14,250 bases of DNA from Actinomycetota bacterium (GCA_030838265.1 JAUTXA010000072.1:1-14250); one strand, 5' to 3'. Counted from the stretch's first letter, positions 1-9,471 are shown. The notes: a model not told the origin generated them from the sequence alone. Numbers and translations: made by a program.

Positions 1-2226
<2,226 letters not shown>

Positions 2227-2236
2227 AGCCGGACTC

Positions 2237-2278
2237 TGGCCGTGGTTCTCCGCACGCAGGTGCTGAGAATCACGGCCA
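2237..2278. terminator. Long hairpin between convergent nrdJ and DedA-family gene
   Basis: Arms tggccgtggttctc (2237-2250) and gagaatcacggcca (2265-2278) pair over 14 positions with one G-T wobble. Inside, after a single C/T mismatch, gcac (2252-2255) pairs with gtgc (2260-2263) around a GCAG tetraloop. The hairpin starts 11 bases after the nrdJ stop, and its right arm covers the stop codon of the opposite gene (2270-2272). There is no T-tract on either side, which is common for proposed actinobacterial terminators. The symmetry suits a bidirectional terminator; termination itself is inferred. Confidence 0.7.
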
Positions 2279-2959
2279 AACCGAGGCCGACGAGGGTTTC
2301 TCGTCGGCCTCGGCCTCCACACGGTCAAGGTCGACGACCTCGTCGTCGACGTTGACCCGCTTGCGGTGCACTGAGCGACGCCAGCTCACGACAACGGCGA
2401 TGAGGACGACGACGAGGACGAGCAGCGAAGCGCGCCCGACGATCTTCTCGAGCCGCAGATACGACGGCCCGGCCAGATACCCAACGACGACGAAGAGCGG
2501 GCCCCAGATCAATCCGCCCGCCGCGTTCCAGGCGAGGAAGCGGCGATAGGGCATCCGCGACACGCCGGCCATCGAGGGGACGAGGGCGCGCAGGACGCCG
2601 ATGAACCGGCCCATGAAGATGGCCCGCCCACCCTTGCGCTCAAGGTAGGCCTCGGCCCGAAGCCAGCGTTCGTCGCCGATGCGCTGCCCAAGCCTGCTGG
2701 CCTTGAGTGTCGGACCAAACCGCCGGCCGATCTCGTAGCCGACCGAGTCGCCGATCACCGCGCCGAGGGCGGCCACGACCATCATGGCTGGCAAGCTCAC
2801 TGAGCCTCGGTAGGCCAGGAACCCGCCAACCAGCAGGGCGGTCTCGCCCGGTATCACGAGCCCGACGAACGCCGCGGCCTCGAGAGCGGCCATCAGCCCC
2901 ACGATGGCGTAGGCCCATCCGCTGGCCAGGCCCACCAGCGAGGTCATGAGGTTGGCCAT
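2270..2959 (-). CDS. DedA-family (VTT/SNARE-associated domain) integral membrane protein
   Basis: This is a 229-residue inner-membrane protein of the DedA superfamily, whose members are linked to lipid carrier flipping, membrane homeostasis and proton-motive-force-dependent resistance traits; the substrate here is unknown. Family hallmarks are visible: an acidic residue E27 followed by GLVIPGE (33-39), GDSVGYEIGRRFG (70-82), and the re-entrant/helix motif GRFIGVLRALVPSMAG (117-132). Hydrophobic segments lie at about 10-35, 40-50, 58-75, 146-165 and 177-192. The tail after 195 is charged and probably cytoplasmic (VDDEVVDLDRVEAEADE). Length is normal. The ATG at 2959 is preceded by AGGG only 1-2 bases away, so the ATG four codons downstream is a possible alternative. 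It converges on nrdJ and is divergent from the helicase gene, so it appears to be a single-gene transcript. Confidence 0.92.
   Translation of the reverse strand: MANLMTSLVGLASGWAYAIVGLMAALEAAAFVGLVIPGETALLVGGFLAYRGSVSLPAMMVVAALGAVIGDSVGYEIGRRFGPTLKASRLGQRIGDERWLRAEAYLERKGGRAIFMGRFIGVLRALVPSMAGVSRMPYRRFLAWNAAGGLIWGPLFVVVGYLAGPSYLRLEKIVGRASLLVLVVVLIAVVVSWRRSVHRKRVNVDDEVVDLDRVEAEADEKPSSASVWP
2281..2313. terminator. Perfect 14-bp hairpin in the 3' end of the DedA-family gene
   Basis: Arms ccgaggccgacgag (2281-2294) and ctcgtcggcctcgg (2300-2313) are perfectly complementary around the loop ggttt. It lies two bases from the preceding hairpin, so the two form a tandem. On the plus strand it is a second stop for nrdJ readthrough. 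On the minus strand it is inside the last codons of the DedA-family gene, followed by TTT. It is probably part of a bidirectional terminator, but conserved coding of an acidic tail cannot be ruled out. Confidence 0.6.
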
Positions 2960-3048
2960 GCCCTAAGCCTGCCCTGCTGGGCCTGACGAGAACATGAGAC
3001 GCTCAATGTCGAGGCGCCGGCCACCGCCGTGGCCGTCGGGGCCACTTC

Positions 3049-3054
3049 TACGAT
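3049..3054 (+). promoter_or_regulatory. Possible -10 element for the helicase leader
   Basis: TACGAT fits the actinobacterial TANNNT -10 pattern. A start about 7 bases downstream (near 3061) would place the row of hairpins in this region inside the 5' leader of the helicase transcript. No convincing -35 hexamer is visible at the right spacing, so this is a weak call. Confidence 0.2.
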
Positions 3055-3073
3055 GCCCCGGCGCGCGGTAACC

Positions 3074-3201
3074 TGGACGGAACGGCCTCCCGTCCGCAGC
3101 GTGGGCGGTGGAACCAGCCTGAAGCCCCAGGCTGCTCCGAGATGCCGAGGTGGGACGTCTTCCCGCCTAGCGAGAACAACGGGCGGGCGCAGGGAGCGCC
3201 C
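3074..3201 (+). promoter_or_regulatory. Hairpin-rich 5' leader of the helicase gene, SD in a hairpin loop
   Basis: Four successive stem-loops can be drawn. They are ggacgg/ccgtcc (3075-3080 with 3090-3095); cagcctg/caggctg (3115-3121 with 3128-3134); aggtggga/tcccgcct (3148-3155 with 3161-3168, one G-T pair); and gggcgc/gcgccc (3185-3190 with 3196-3201). The last loop is AGGGA, so the Shine-Dalgarno core sits in a five-base loop, with its final G in the stem, ending six bases before the ATG at 3207. It matches no riboswitch class I know: I compared it by eye with cobalamin, SAM, T-box, c-di-GMP and TPP consensus cores. In GC-rich DNA such pairings arise easily, so a structured leader is only a candidate. 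Confidence 0.35.
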
Positions 3202-3206
3202 CATCT

Positions 3207-6200
3207 ATGGACGACGCCATGCGTGCCACCGAGGACGCCATCTGGGCCAGCCTCGAGGGCGGCGCAACAGCCGAACAGCTGGCCTTGCTCGAGGGCGATC
3301 CGGTCGCGCACCAACGGGTGCTCGAGTACCTGATCGACGACGCCGAGGATCGCCTGGAGGCCGTCCTGCGCCTGGGAGGCCCCGAGCGCGATCAGGTGGT
3401 GGCCGACGTCGAGGACGAGCTCGATCGGCTCGACGCCGCCTACGACCGCCTCGTCCCGCCACCCCCCGTCGTCGAGGAGGAGCTGCGCCCCGGGCTGATC
3501 GCCGAGCCTCGTGGTCGGGTGCGGCTCCAGGCCTCGTGGTCGGCCGGTCAGGTGGTGGTGTGGGGTGGTGGCCCGGGTGCCACGCCCGAGAACATCGACC
3601 AGCTGGCCGACCGGCTCGAGGCCATCGGCGGCCCCGCCTTGGGCTGGAACCAGCATCGTCCCGTTGTGCTGCCCGATGGCGGCAAGGCCGACGCCCTGTC
3701 GATCCCGATGGCCGAGGCGTTGGGATGGTTGGCGGCGGTGGGAGCAGACACCACCTCCGAGAACGTGGGGGCCAGCGTGCTGTGGTTGGGTCGTACCGCC
3801 CTCGAAGCCGTCCGCCTCGTCGCCCTCGGTCGGGTGGTGCCCAGCCTGGCCAGCGATCGACGTCCGGATGGTCGGGCCACCGACCTCAGGGTGCGATGGA
3901 AGCCGGCGCTCATCGACGAGGCCATGGTCAACCAGCTCTCTCGCTCGATGCCGGGCCCGGTGACGGCGCTGGCCCGCAACGAGGCCCGGGTCGTCACCCT
4001 CGACGTCATGGCCGCCGTGGTCGACGCCATCGTGACCAACGTCCGCCTCGAGCTGCCGGCCCCGCCTCCGACCACCCGCACCGCGCCCGCCGTGGCCGAG
4101 GCCGTGGTCACCCGCCTCGACGGCTCGGTGTTCCAGGCCCCCCACGCTGCGGCGTCCGAGGTGTCGACTCGGCTCGAGCGCTGGGCCAAGCCGGTGGTCG
4201 GCGTCAGCCGGGCTCGCCTGGTCGTGCAGCTCGATCCTCCCGACAAGGGCGACGCCTGGTTCCTCCGGGTGCTCGGGCCCGCGGTCGAAGGGTTGCTCGA
4301 CATCGAGCTGGCCCTGGCCGACAGCCGGGCGACCAAGCGCCTAGCCGACGAACTCGTCCGCCTCGAGCGCCTCTTCCCGCCGTTGCTGCGGCCCGGCGCC
4401 CAGCGCCGCGGCCAGGTGTACCTGAGCCAGGCCGAGGCCTGGGAGCTCATGACCGAGCTTGGCCAGGCCCTCGAGGCGGCCGGCTTCGAGGTCCGCGTGC
4501 CCGCCCTGTCGAGGCGCAAGCCCTCGCCCGGGCTGCGGCTCTTCACCGAGCCCGCCGGCGACAGCGTCGTCGGGGCCAACCAGCTCAGCAACGTGCGCTG
4601 GTCGGCCGTGTTCGACGACGTCGAGCTCACGGCGGCCGAGATCGCCCGTCTCGCCACCGAGGCTCGCCCCCTCGTCCGCTCTCGCGGGCAATGGGTCGAG
4701 CTCGACAAGGCCGACCTCAAGGAGGCGGCGGCCGCCCTGGCCGAGCGGGCCTCGACCAAGACCCTCACCGGCGCCGAGATCCTCCGTCACGCCGTTGGCC
4801 TCGAGGGCTCGGCGCTGGCCGGCGGCCTCACCGTCGAGGGCGCGGGCTGGGCCACCGACCTGCTGGCCAAAGCCGAGGCCGTCTCGCGCGATCCCGTCAC
4901 CCACCCCGAGGGCTTCGTCGGTGAGTTGCGGGCCTATCAGGCCGAGGCTTTGGCCTGGCTCGTCTACCTCGACGCCGTCGAGCTGGGTGGCTGCTTGGCC
5001 CTCGACATGGGCTTGGGCAAGACCCCGACCGTGCTGGCCCACCTGGCCCGCACCGCGGGTCACGGCTCGGCCCTCGTCATTGCCCCGCCCGCCGTCGTCG
5101 GCAACTGGGCGGCCGAGGCGGCCCGCTTCACCCCTGGCTTGCGCGTCGTCGTGCACCACGGCGCGTCGCGCGCGTCGGCCGACGAGCTGGCCGCCGAGGT
5201 CGACGGAGCCGATGTGGTCATCACCACCTACGGCACCGCGGTGCGCGACGTCGAGAGCCTGGCCGCCCAGACCTGGGACCGGGTCGTGCTCGACGAGGCC
5301 CAAGCCATCAAGAACCCGGCCAACGAGACGTCGCAACAGCTGCGCCGCATCCCTGCGCGCTCGCGTCTGGCTCTCACCGGCACGCCGATCGAGAACGGCC
5401 TCGGCGATCTCTGGGCCATCCTCGACTTCACCAATCCCGGGCTCGTGGGTTCTCGCCCGTCGTTCATCGCCCAGCTCTCGGGCGAGGGTGAGGCCGCTCT
5501 GCGCGCTCTCAACGGCATCCTCGTCTTCCGCCGCACCAAGGCCGAGCCCGCCGTCGCCGCCGAGCTGCCCGACCGCATCGACGAGCTCGACCACTGCACC
5601 ATGACCCCCGAGCAGATCGGTCTCTATCAGGCCGTCCTCGATGGTCTGGTCGCCGACCCGGCCATCGGCGCCGAGCCCAAGCAGGGCGCCATCCTGGCCG
5701 CCATCACCGCCCTCAAGCAGATCTGCAACCATCCCGCCGCCTACCAGGACGACGGCCGTCCGCTCGCCGGTCGGTCGGGCAAGCTCAGCCGCCTCGAGGA
5801 GATCGTCGAGGCCGTGTTCGCGGCGGGCGAGCGCATCCTCGTCTTCACCCACTTCGCGGAGTGGGGCAAGAAGCTGGCCGATCACCTGACGGCGACCACC
5901 GGAGTCAACATCGCCTGCTACCACGGCGGTCTGGCTCGCGGTCCCCGCGACCACTTGGTCGCCGAGTTCCAGAACGGTGAGGGGCCCGGGGCGTTGGTGC
6001 TCTCGCTCAAGGCCGGTGGGACGGGCCTCAACCTCACGGCTGCCAGCCACGTGGTGCTCTACGACCGCTGGTGGAACCCGGCGGTCGAGGACCAGGCCCG
6101 GGACCGAGCCTGGCGCATCGGTCAGACCCGAACCGTCGTGTCCCACCGCCTGGTGTGTCCGGGCACCGTCGACGAACGGGTCGAGGAGGTCGTGGCCGGC

Positions 6201-6323
6201 AAGCGCCACATCGCCGACCTCGTTCTGCCCAAGTCGAGCTCGCTGGCCTCCCTCGATGCCGACCAGCTCCGCATCGCCCTTGGCCTCCGCCCCGACACCC
6301 TGCTCACCGAGGAGGACGAGTGA
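3207..6323 (+). CDS. SNF2-family DEAD/DEAH-box helicase (HelZ-like)
   Basis: This is a 1038-residue SWI2/SNF2-family ATPase, expected to translocate on double-stranded DNA and remodel protein-DNA complexes; the cellular target is unknown. The N-terminal part (about 1-440) is poorly conserved. Residues about 440-540 match the SNF2-associated (DUF3670-like) domain, including VRWSAVFDD near 463 and RGQWVELD near 495. The ATPase core follows: GLGKT Walker A (602-606), TTYGTAV (motif Ia region), DEAQ Walker B (696-699), LTGTPIENGLGDLW (motif III, from 723), RILVFTHFAEW (motif IV), KAGGTGLNL (motif V, from 935) and DQARDRAWRIGQ (motif VI with arginine fingers, 962-973). All catalytic motifs are intact and length is typical. 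The start at 3207 is supported by AGGGAG ten bases upstream; ATG 3219 is the alternative. The next gene overlaps its stop by four bases. The SWIM zinc-finger protein often coupled to such helicases is not seen here. Confidence 0.95.
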   Translation: MDDAMRATEDAIWASLEGGATAEQLALLEGDPVAHQRVLEYLIDDAEDRLEAVLRLGGPERDQVVADVEDELDRLDAAYDRLVPPPPVVEEELRPGLIAEPRGRVRLQASWSAGQVVVWGGGPGATPENIDQLADRLEAIGGPALGWNQHRPVVLPDGGKADALSIPMAEALGWLAAVGADTTSENVGASVLWLGRTALEAVRLVALGRVVPSLASDRRPDGRATDLRVRWKPALIDEAMVNQLSRSMPGPVTALARNEARVVTLDVMAAVVDAIVTNVRLELPAPPPTTRTAPAVAEAVVTRLDGSVFQAPHAAASEVSTRLERWAKPVVGVSRARLVVQLDPPDKGDAWFLRVLGPAVEGLLDIELALADSRATKRLADELVRLERLFPPLLRPGAQRRGQVYLSQAEAWELMTELGQALEAAGFEVRVPALSRRKPSPGLRLFTEPAGDSVVGANQLSNVRWSAVFDDVELTAAEIARLATEARPLVRSRGQWVELDKADLKEAAAALAERASTKTLTGAEILRHAVGLEGSALAGGLTVEGAGWATDLLAKAEAVSRDPVTHPEGFVGELRAYQAEALAWLVYLDAVELGGCLALDMGLGKTPTVLAHLARTAGHGSALVIAPPAVVGNWAAEAARFTPGLRVVVHHGASRASADELAAEVDGADVVITTYGTAVRDVESLAAQTWDRVVLDEAQAIKNPANETSQQLRRIPARSRLALTGTPIENGLGDLWAILDFTNPGLVGSRPSFIAQLSGEGEAALRALNGILVFRRTKAEPAVAAELPDRIDELDHCTMTPEQIGLYQAVLDGLVADPAIGAEPKQGAILAAITALKQICNHPAAYQDDGRPLAGRSGKLSRLEEIVEAVFAAGERILVFTHFAEWGKKLADHLTATTGVNIACYHGGLARGPRDHLVAEFQNGEGPGALVLSLKAGGTGLNLTAASHVVLYDRWWNPAVEDQARDRAWRIGQTRTVVSHRLVCPGTVDERVEEVVAGKRHIADLVLPKSSSLASLDADQLRIALGLRPDTLLTEEDE

Positions 6324-6613
6324 CCGATCGCAAGCGCAAGCCCCAGCAGGGCCGCCGCCGTCCGGCCAAGAAGGCCAAGCCCGCCGACCTGTGGGCCCCG
6401 GTGCCCGAGCTGCCCCCGCCCGCCCCTATCGCTCCGGCCTCTGACCCGACGGCCCTGTTGCGCTCGCTGGGCGATCCGCCCTTGCAAGGACAAGGCGCGG
6501 TGGCCGGTCACTACATCGGGGCCTTCGTCGAGCGGGCAGCGGGGCTGGCCACCGCCCTGGCCGCCGCCGCTGGCCTGCTGGCGTCAGCGGATGCCGCTGA
6601 GGACGCCGCTTAG
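6320..6613 (+). CDS. Small basic, proline/alanine-rich protein coupled to the helicase (unknown function)
   Basis: This is a predicted 97-residue protein starting at GTG 6320 inside GTGA, so its start overlaps the helicase stop by four bases; translational coupling is likely. The N-terminus is very basic (TDRKRKPQQGRRRPAKKAKP, residues 2-21), suggesting nucleic-acid binding. A proline-rich linker follows (about 30-42), then TALLRSLGDPPLQG (about 46-59) and an alanine-rich helix near the C-terminus (about 75-95). I do not recognise a named family. From memory, the LLRSLGDPPL part is reminiscent of the C-terminal region of some actinobacterial SWIM zinc-finger proteins that accompany SNF2 helicases, but no CxC...CxH SWIM finger is present. 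The last 30 bases overlap the opposite-strand amidotransferase gene. The coding call rests on the overlap, its position and a continuous frame. Confidence 0.7.
   Translation: MTDRKRKPQQGRRRPAKKAKPADLWAPVPELPPPAPIAPASDPTALLRSLGDPPLQGQGAVAGHYIGAFVERAAGLATALAAAAGLLASADAAEDAA
6580..6607. terminator. Hairpin over the overlapping convergent 3' ends
   Basis: Inner arms tcagcgg (6584-6590) and ccgctga (6594-6600) pair perfectly around ATG. Outer arms ggcg (6580-6583) and cgcc (6604-6607) extend it past a three-base GGA bulge. It lies exactly where the 97-residue gene (plus) and the amidotransferase gene (minus) overlap and includes the amidotransferase stop codon. It has no T-tract. A role as one half of a bidirectional terminator is inferred. 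Confidence 0.45.
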
Positions 6614-7294
6614 CCACTGACCGACGACGGCCTCGTCGGTGGGAGTGGCCAGCGAACGGTGAGCCGCCTCTACCCCTGCCGCCCCGATGCGCTCGATGCG
6701 GTCGTCGAGGAGGGCGGCGACGAAGCCGGGGGTGAACTCGGGATGGGCCTGGAGGCCGACCATCGAGCCCAGCTCGAACATGGCGATGGGACAGTGATCG
6801 GTCCGGGCCAGCAGGGTGGCGCCGTCCGGGAGGGAGGTGACCTGGTCCTGATGCATGAAGAGGAGGTTCGGACGGACGAGCGCCGGATCCATCCACCGCG
6901 GCTCGACCACCACATCGAGCTGGTGGACGCCGGCTCCCCACCCACCCGGCGCTTTCTCGACCGTGCCCCCGAGGGCCCGGGCCAGGACCTGATGACCGAA
7001 GCAGATCCCCACGAACGGCGAACCCTGGTCATGGATCTCACGCACGAAGCCAGAGAGGTTGGCGATCCACTCCTCGTCGTCGTAGGCCGAGGCGCGCGAC
7101 CCCGTACACACCCACGCGTCGCAGTCCTTGGGCGACGCCGGGACGTGGCCGCCGTAGAGGTCGTAGGAGATGAGCTCGGCGTCGGGCAGCGGCCCCGCCA
7201 GCAGGCCGCCGAACATCTCCGGGAAGCCACCGGCGATGGGCCGGAGCTTCTCGGCGATCACATCGCATTCGAGCAGGCCGATGCGCATGCTCAC
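6584..7294 (-). CDS. Class I glutamine amidotransferase-like hydrolase
   Basis: This is a 236-residue stand-alone class I (triad) glutamine amidotransferase domain. The nucleophile elbow GICFGHQ places the catalytic Cys at 98, and QAHPEFTP gives His184 and Glu186, so the Cys-His-Glu triad is intact. Stand-alone members next to glutamine-synthetase-like ligases (PuuD with PuuA, AtdA2 with AtdA1) act on gamma-glutamyl amides, so a gamma-glutamyl hydrolase or transferase role is more likely here than amination of a biosynthetic partner. That is inference from context; the substrate is unknown. The GTG start at 7294 overlaps the SDR stop (GTGA) by four bases, indicating coupled translation. An ATG two codons later (7288) is an equally acceptable start, and no strong Shine-Dalgarno sequence is seen for either. 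The 3' end overlaps the convergent 97-residue gene by 30 bp. Confidence 0.9.
   Translation of the reverse strand: MSMRIGLLECDVIAEKLRPIAGGFPEMFGGLLAGPLPDAELISYDLYGGHVPASPKDCDAWVCTGSRASAYDDEEWIANLSGFVREIHDQGSPFVGICFGHQVLARALGGTVEKAPGGWGAGVHQLDVVVEPRWMDPALVRPNLLFMHQDQVTSLPDGATLLARTDHCPIAMFELGSMVGLQAHPEFTPGFVAALLDDRIERIGAAGVEAAHRSLATPTDEAVVGQWLSGVLSGIR
6613..6649. terminator. Hairpin after the helicase operon, inside the amidotransferase 3' end
   Basis: Outer arms gccact (6613-6618) and agtggc (6644-6649) pair perfectly. Inner arms accgacga (6620-6627) and tcgtcggt (6633-6640) pair perfectly around cggcc. Only a small G/GGG internal loop separates the two parts, giving 14 base pairs. It begins at the last base of the TAG of the 97-residue gene, where a terminator for the plus-strand operon would be expected. 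With the hairpin at 6580-6607 it forms a tandem like that at 2237-2313. Confidence 0.55.
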
Positions 7295-8064
7295 TCGGGC
7301 GTGACGTAGGCCGCGGTGATGCCGCCGTCCACGAGGAAGTCGGAGCCAGTGATGAACGACGACTCGTCGGACGCGAGGAAGAGGGCAGCCTGGGCCACCT
7401 CGCGGGCCTCACCGAAGCGGCCCATGGGAATGTGGACGAGACGGCGCTGCCGCTTGGCCTCGGTGTCGAGGAACTTCATGAGCATCTCGGTGCGCAGCGG
7501 CCCCGGGCACAACGCGTTGACGCGGATGTTCTCGCGGGCGTGGATGACGGCCAGCTCACGGGTGAGGGCCAGCACCGCCCCTTTGCTGGCCGTGTAGGCC
7601 ACCTGCGGCGTGGCCGCCCCCATGACGGCCACGAACGAGGCGGTGTTGATGATCGAGCCGCCTCCGGCGCGGCGCAGAGCAGGGATGCCGTACTTGCAAC
7701 CGAGGAAGACGCCTTTGGCGTTCACGTTCATCGTCAGGTCCCACGTGGCCTCGTCGGTGGCCATAGCGTCGTCGTCGCTCGAGATCATCACGCCGGCGTT
7801 GTTGAAGAGCACGTCGAGCCGCCCGTGGGTCGACTCGGCAAAGGCGACCATGGCTTCGCAGTCGGCGGCCCGGGACACGTCGGCCTGGAACGTCGACGAG
7901 GCGCCTCCGTCCTTCGAGACCAAGGCTGATGTCTCGGACGCGGCGTCGCCGTTGAGGTCGACGGCCACGACCGTGGCCCCTTCCCTGGCGAAGAGCAGTG
8001 ACGACTCCCGGCCGATGCCGCTCCCCGCGCCCGTGATGAGCACGACCTTCTCCGCCAGCCTCAT
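7291..8064 (-). CDS. SDR-family NAD(P)-dependent oxidoreductase
   Basis: This is a 257-residue classical short-chain dehydrogenase/reductase, cytoplasmic and probably tetrameric. The Rossmann motif TGAGSGIG is at 11-18. Asp36 at the end of strand beta-2 favours NAD(H) over NADP(H). ADV (61-63) and NNAG (88-91) contact the cofactor. The catalytic set Asn115, Ser143, Tyr157 and Lys161 (YTASK) is complete, and FLVDGG near the C-terminus is typical. It oxidises an alcohol or reduces a ketone; sequence alone does not give the substrate. It lies between a glutamine-synthetase-like ligase (30-base gap) and an amidotransferase (four-base overlap). It may therefore oxidise a hydroxyl group on a gamma-glutamylated amino alcohol or on the released product (inference). 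Many relatives are annotated loosely as glucose 1-dehydrogenase or 3-oxoacyl-ACP reductase, and those names should not be trusted here. Confidence 0.93.
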   Translation of the reverse strand: MRLAEKVVLITGAGSGIGRESSLLFAREGATVVAVDLNGDAASETSALVSKDGGASSTFQADVSRAADCEAMVAFAESTHGRLDVLFNNAGVMISSDDDAMATDEATWDLTMNVNAKGVFLGCKYGIPALRRAGGGSIINTASFVAVMGAATPQVAYTASKGAVLALTRELAVIHARENIRVNALCPGPLRTEMLMKFLDTEAKRQRRLVHIPMGRFGEAREVAQAALFLASDESSFITGSDFLVDGGITAAYVTPE

Positions 8065-8094
8065 CCGTGTCCCGTCCGCTCCATCGCCCTTGGC

Positions 8095-9471
8095 CTAGAT
8101 GCGCTCGAAGTAGCGCCGCCGCTCCCAATCGGTGACGGTAGAGTCGAAGGCAGCCTGCTCGGTCCGGAAGAAGTGGGCATAGTGCTCGACCACCTCGGGG
8201 CCGAAGGCGTCCTTGGCGAACGGGCTGCTGGCGAAGACCTCGGTGGCTTCTCGCAGGGTGGTCGGGAGGCGCTCGAGGTCGGCCGCGCCGTAGACATCGC
8301 CGTCGAAGGGCGGGGCCAGCTCGGTGCGGTGGGCGATGCCGTCGATGCCGGCCGCGACCAGGGCGGCAAGAGCTAGATACGGGTTGCAGTCGGCGCCCGG
8401 GATGCGGCACTCGATCCTGAGGCTCTGGTCGTGGCCGACGAGACGGAAGCCTGCGGTGCGGTTGTCGTAGCTCCAGGCCAGCCGGGTCGGGGCCCACGAT
8501 CCGTCGACGAAGCGCTTGTAGGAGTTCACCGTCGGAGCGAGCAGCACCATGACGTCGCGGGCATGATCGAGGCAGCCGGCCAGGAACCAGCGCAGCTCGT
8601 CGGAGCCGCTGATCCCACCGACCCCAAGGTCGCGGTCGCCGGCGAAGGCGTTGGTGCCGTCGCGCCACAGGCTGATGTGGATGTGGCAGCTCGACCCAGC
8701 TCGGTCGGCGGCGTATTTCGCCATGAAGGTTACGCTCAGCCCCTGACGATCGGCCGTCTCCTTGAGACACTGCTTGAACAGGACGTGGCGGTCGGCCATC
8801 CCGACGATGTCGGCGTAACGGACGTTGAGCTCGTGCTGGCCCAGGCCCCACTCGCCTTTCGAGCTCTCGACCGGCACCCCCGAGCGGCTCAGGTGCCTAC
8901 GCACAGCGGCGTGGAAGGGCTCGGTGCGCGTCCCTTGCAGCAGCTGGTAGTCCTCGAGGTACCAGCCGGCGGGCTCGGCCCCGCCAAAGCTGCTCTTGGC
9001 GCTGTCGCGATAGGTCGAGGCGAAGAGGTAGTGCTCGAGCTCGGTTGCGGCCATAGCGGTGAAGCCGTGGGTCGACAGGTTGGCGACCTGCCGGCGCAGC
9101 ACGCTGCGGGGCGCCACCTCGGCCCGCGTGCCGCTGCGCTCGTCGTGGACGTCGCACAGGACGATGGCCGACTTGTCGAGCCAGTCGGCCCGCCGCAGGG
9201 TGGCCAGGTCGGGGACGAGGTGGACGTCGCCGTAGCCCTGATCCCAGCTGGCGAACTCGTAGCCGGCGACGGGCTCCATCTCCATGTCGACAGTCAGCAG
9301 GTAGTCGCACGCGTGGGTGCCCTCGGTGGCGACCGACTCGAGGAAGAAGGAAGCGTCGAAGCGCTTCCCGCACAGGCGACCGTAGGAGTCGGTGAACCCG
9401 ACGACCACCGTCTCGATGTCGCCCGCGGTGGTGAGGAGCTGCAGCTCGTCGATGGTCAGCACTGCGACCAA
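8095..9471 (-). CDS. Glutamine synthetase family protein, probable gamma-glutamylamide ligase
   Basis: This is a 458-residue ATP-dependent ligase of the glutamine synthetase fold. Metal and substrate motifs are present: TELEHYLF (Glu144, Glu146), GEWGLGQHE (Glu207, Glu214), GSSCHIHISL (His263), NSYKR (Arg320), APTRLAWSYDNR (327-338) and RIECRIPGADCNPYLA (Glu354). The N-terminal FTDSYGRLCGKR replaces the canonical FDGSS ammonium-site loop, and the canonical adenylylation-site region is absent. Both traits fit PuuA/IpuC/GlnA3-like enzymes that join glutamate to an amine rather than ammonia. The downstream dehydrogenase and amidotransferase support a gamma-glutamylamide pathway. The start is unclear: TTG 9471 opens the frame after an in-frame TAG, and GTG 9462 is an alternative. 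Neither has a good Shine-Dalgarno sequence, whereas an overlapping upstream ORF (9456-9491) has a perfect one. Confidence 0.93.
   Translation of the reverse strand: MVAVLTIDELQLLTTAGDIETVVVGFTDSYGRLCGKRFDASFFLESVATEGTHACDYLLTVDMEMEPVAGYEFASWDQGYGDVHLVPDLATLRRADWLDKSAIVLCDVHDERSGTRAEVAPRSVLRRQVANLSTHGFTAMAATELEHYLFASTYRDSAKSSFGGAEPAGWYLEDYQLLQGTRTEPFHAAVRRHLSRSGVPVESSKGEWGLGQHELNVRYADIVGMADRHVLFKQCLKETADRQGLSVTFMAKYAADRAGSSCHIHISLWRDGTNAFAGDRDLGVGGISGSDELRWFLAGCLDHARDVMVLLAPTVNSYKRFVDGSWAPTRLAWSYDNRTAGFRLVGHDQSLRIECRIPGADCNPYLALAALVAAGIDGIAHRTELAPPFDGDVYGAADLERLPTTLREATEVFASSPFAKDAFGPEVVEHYAHFFRTEQAAFDSTVTDWERRRYFERI

Noticed and set aside
3007..3037. Second TGTCGA...CGTC pair that might be another ECF42 promoter
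   Set aside because: The spacing between the blocks is 21 bases rather than about 17, so it is probably chance.
2944..3204. 86-residue minus-strand frame in the intergenic region before the helicase
   Set aside because: It would overlap the start of the DedA-family gene, has no Shine-Dalgarno sequence and no family resemblance.
3061..3206. Known riboswitch or housekeeping RNA (cobalamin, SAM, T-box, c-di-GMP, RNase P, SRP) before the helicase
   Set aside because: None of the conserved core strings I know for these classes could be found by eye; kept only as an unassigned structured leader.
3029..4924. 631-residue plus-strand frame overlapping the helicase N-terminal half
   Set aside because: Arginine/glycine/proline-rich shadow in another frame; no domain signal and no plausible ribosome-binding site.
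4341..6209. 622-residue open frame on the minus strand opposite the helicase
   Set aside because: Low-complexity Gly/Arg/Asp-rich translation with no motifs, lying opposite a gene with complete helicase motifs; a GC-driven shadow frame.
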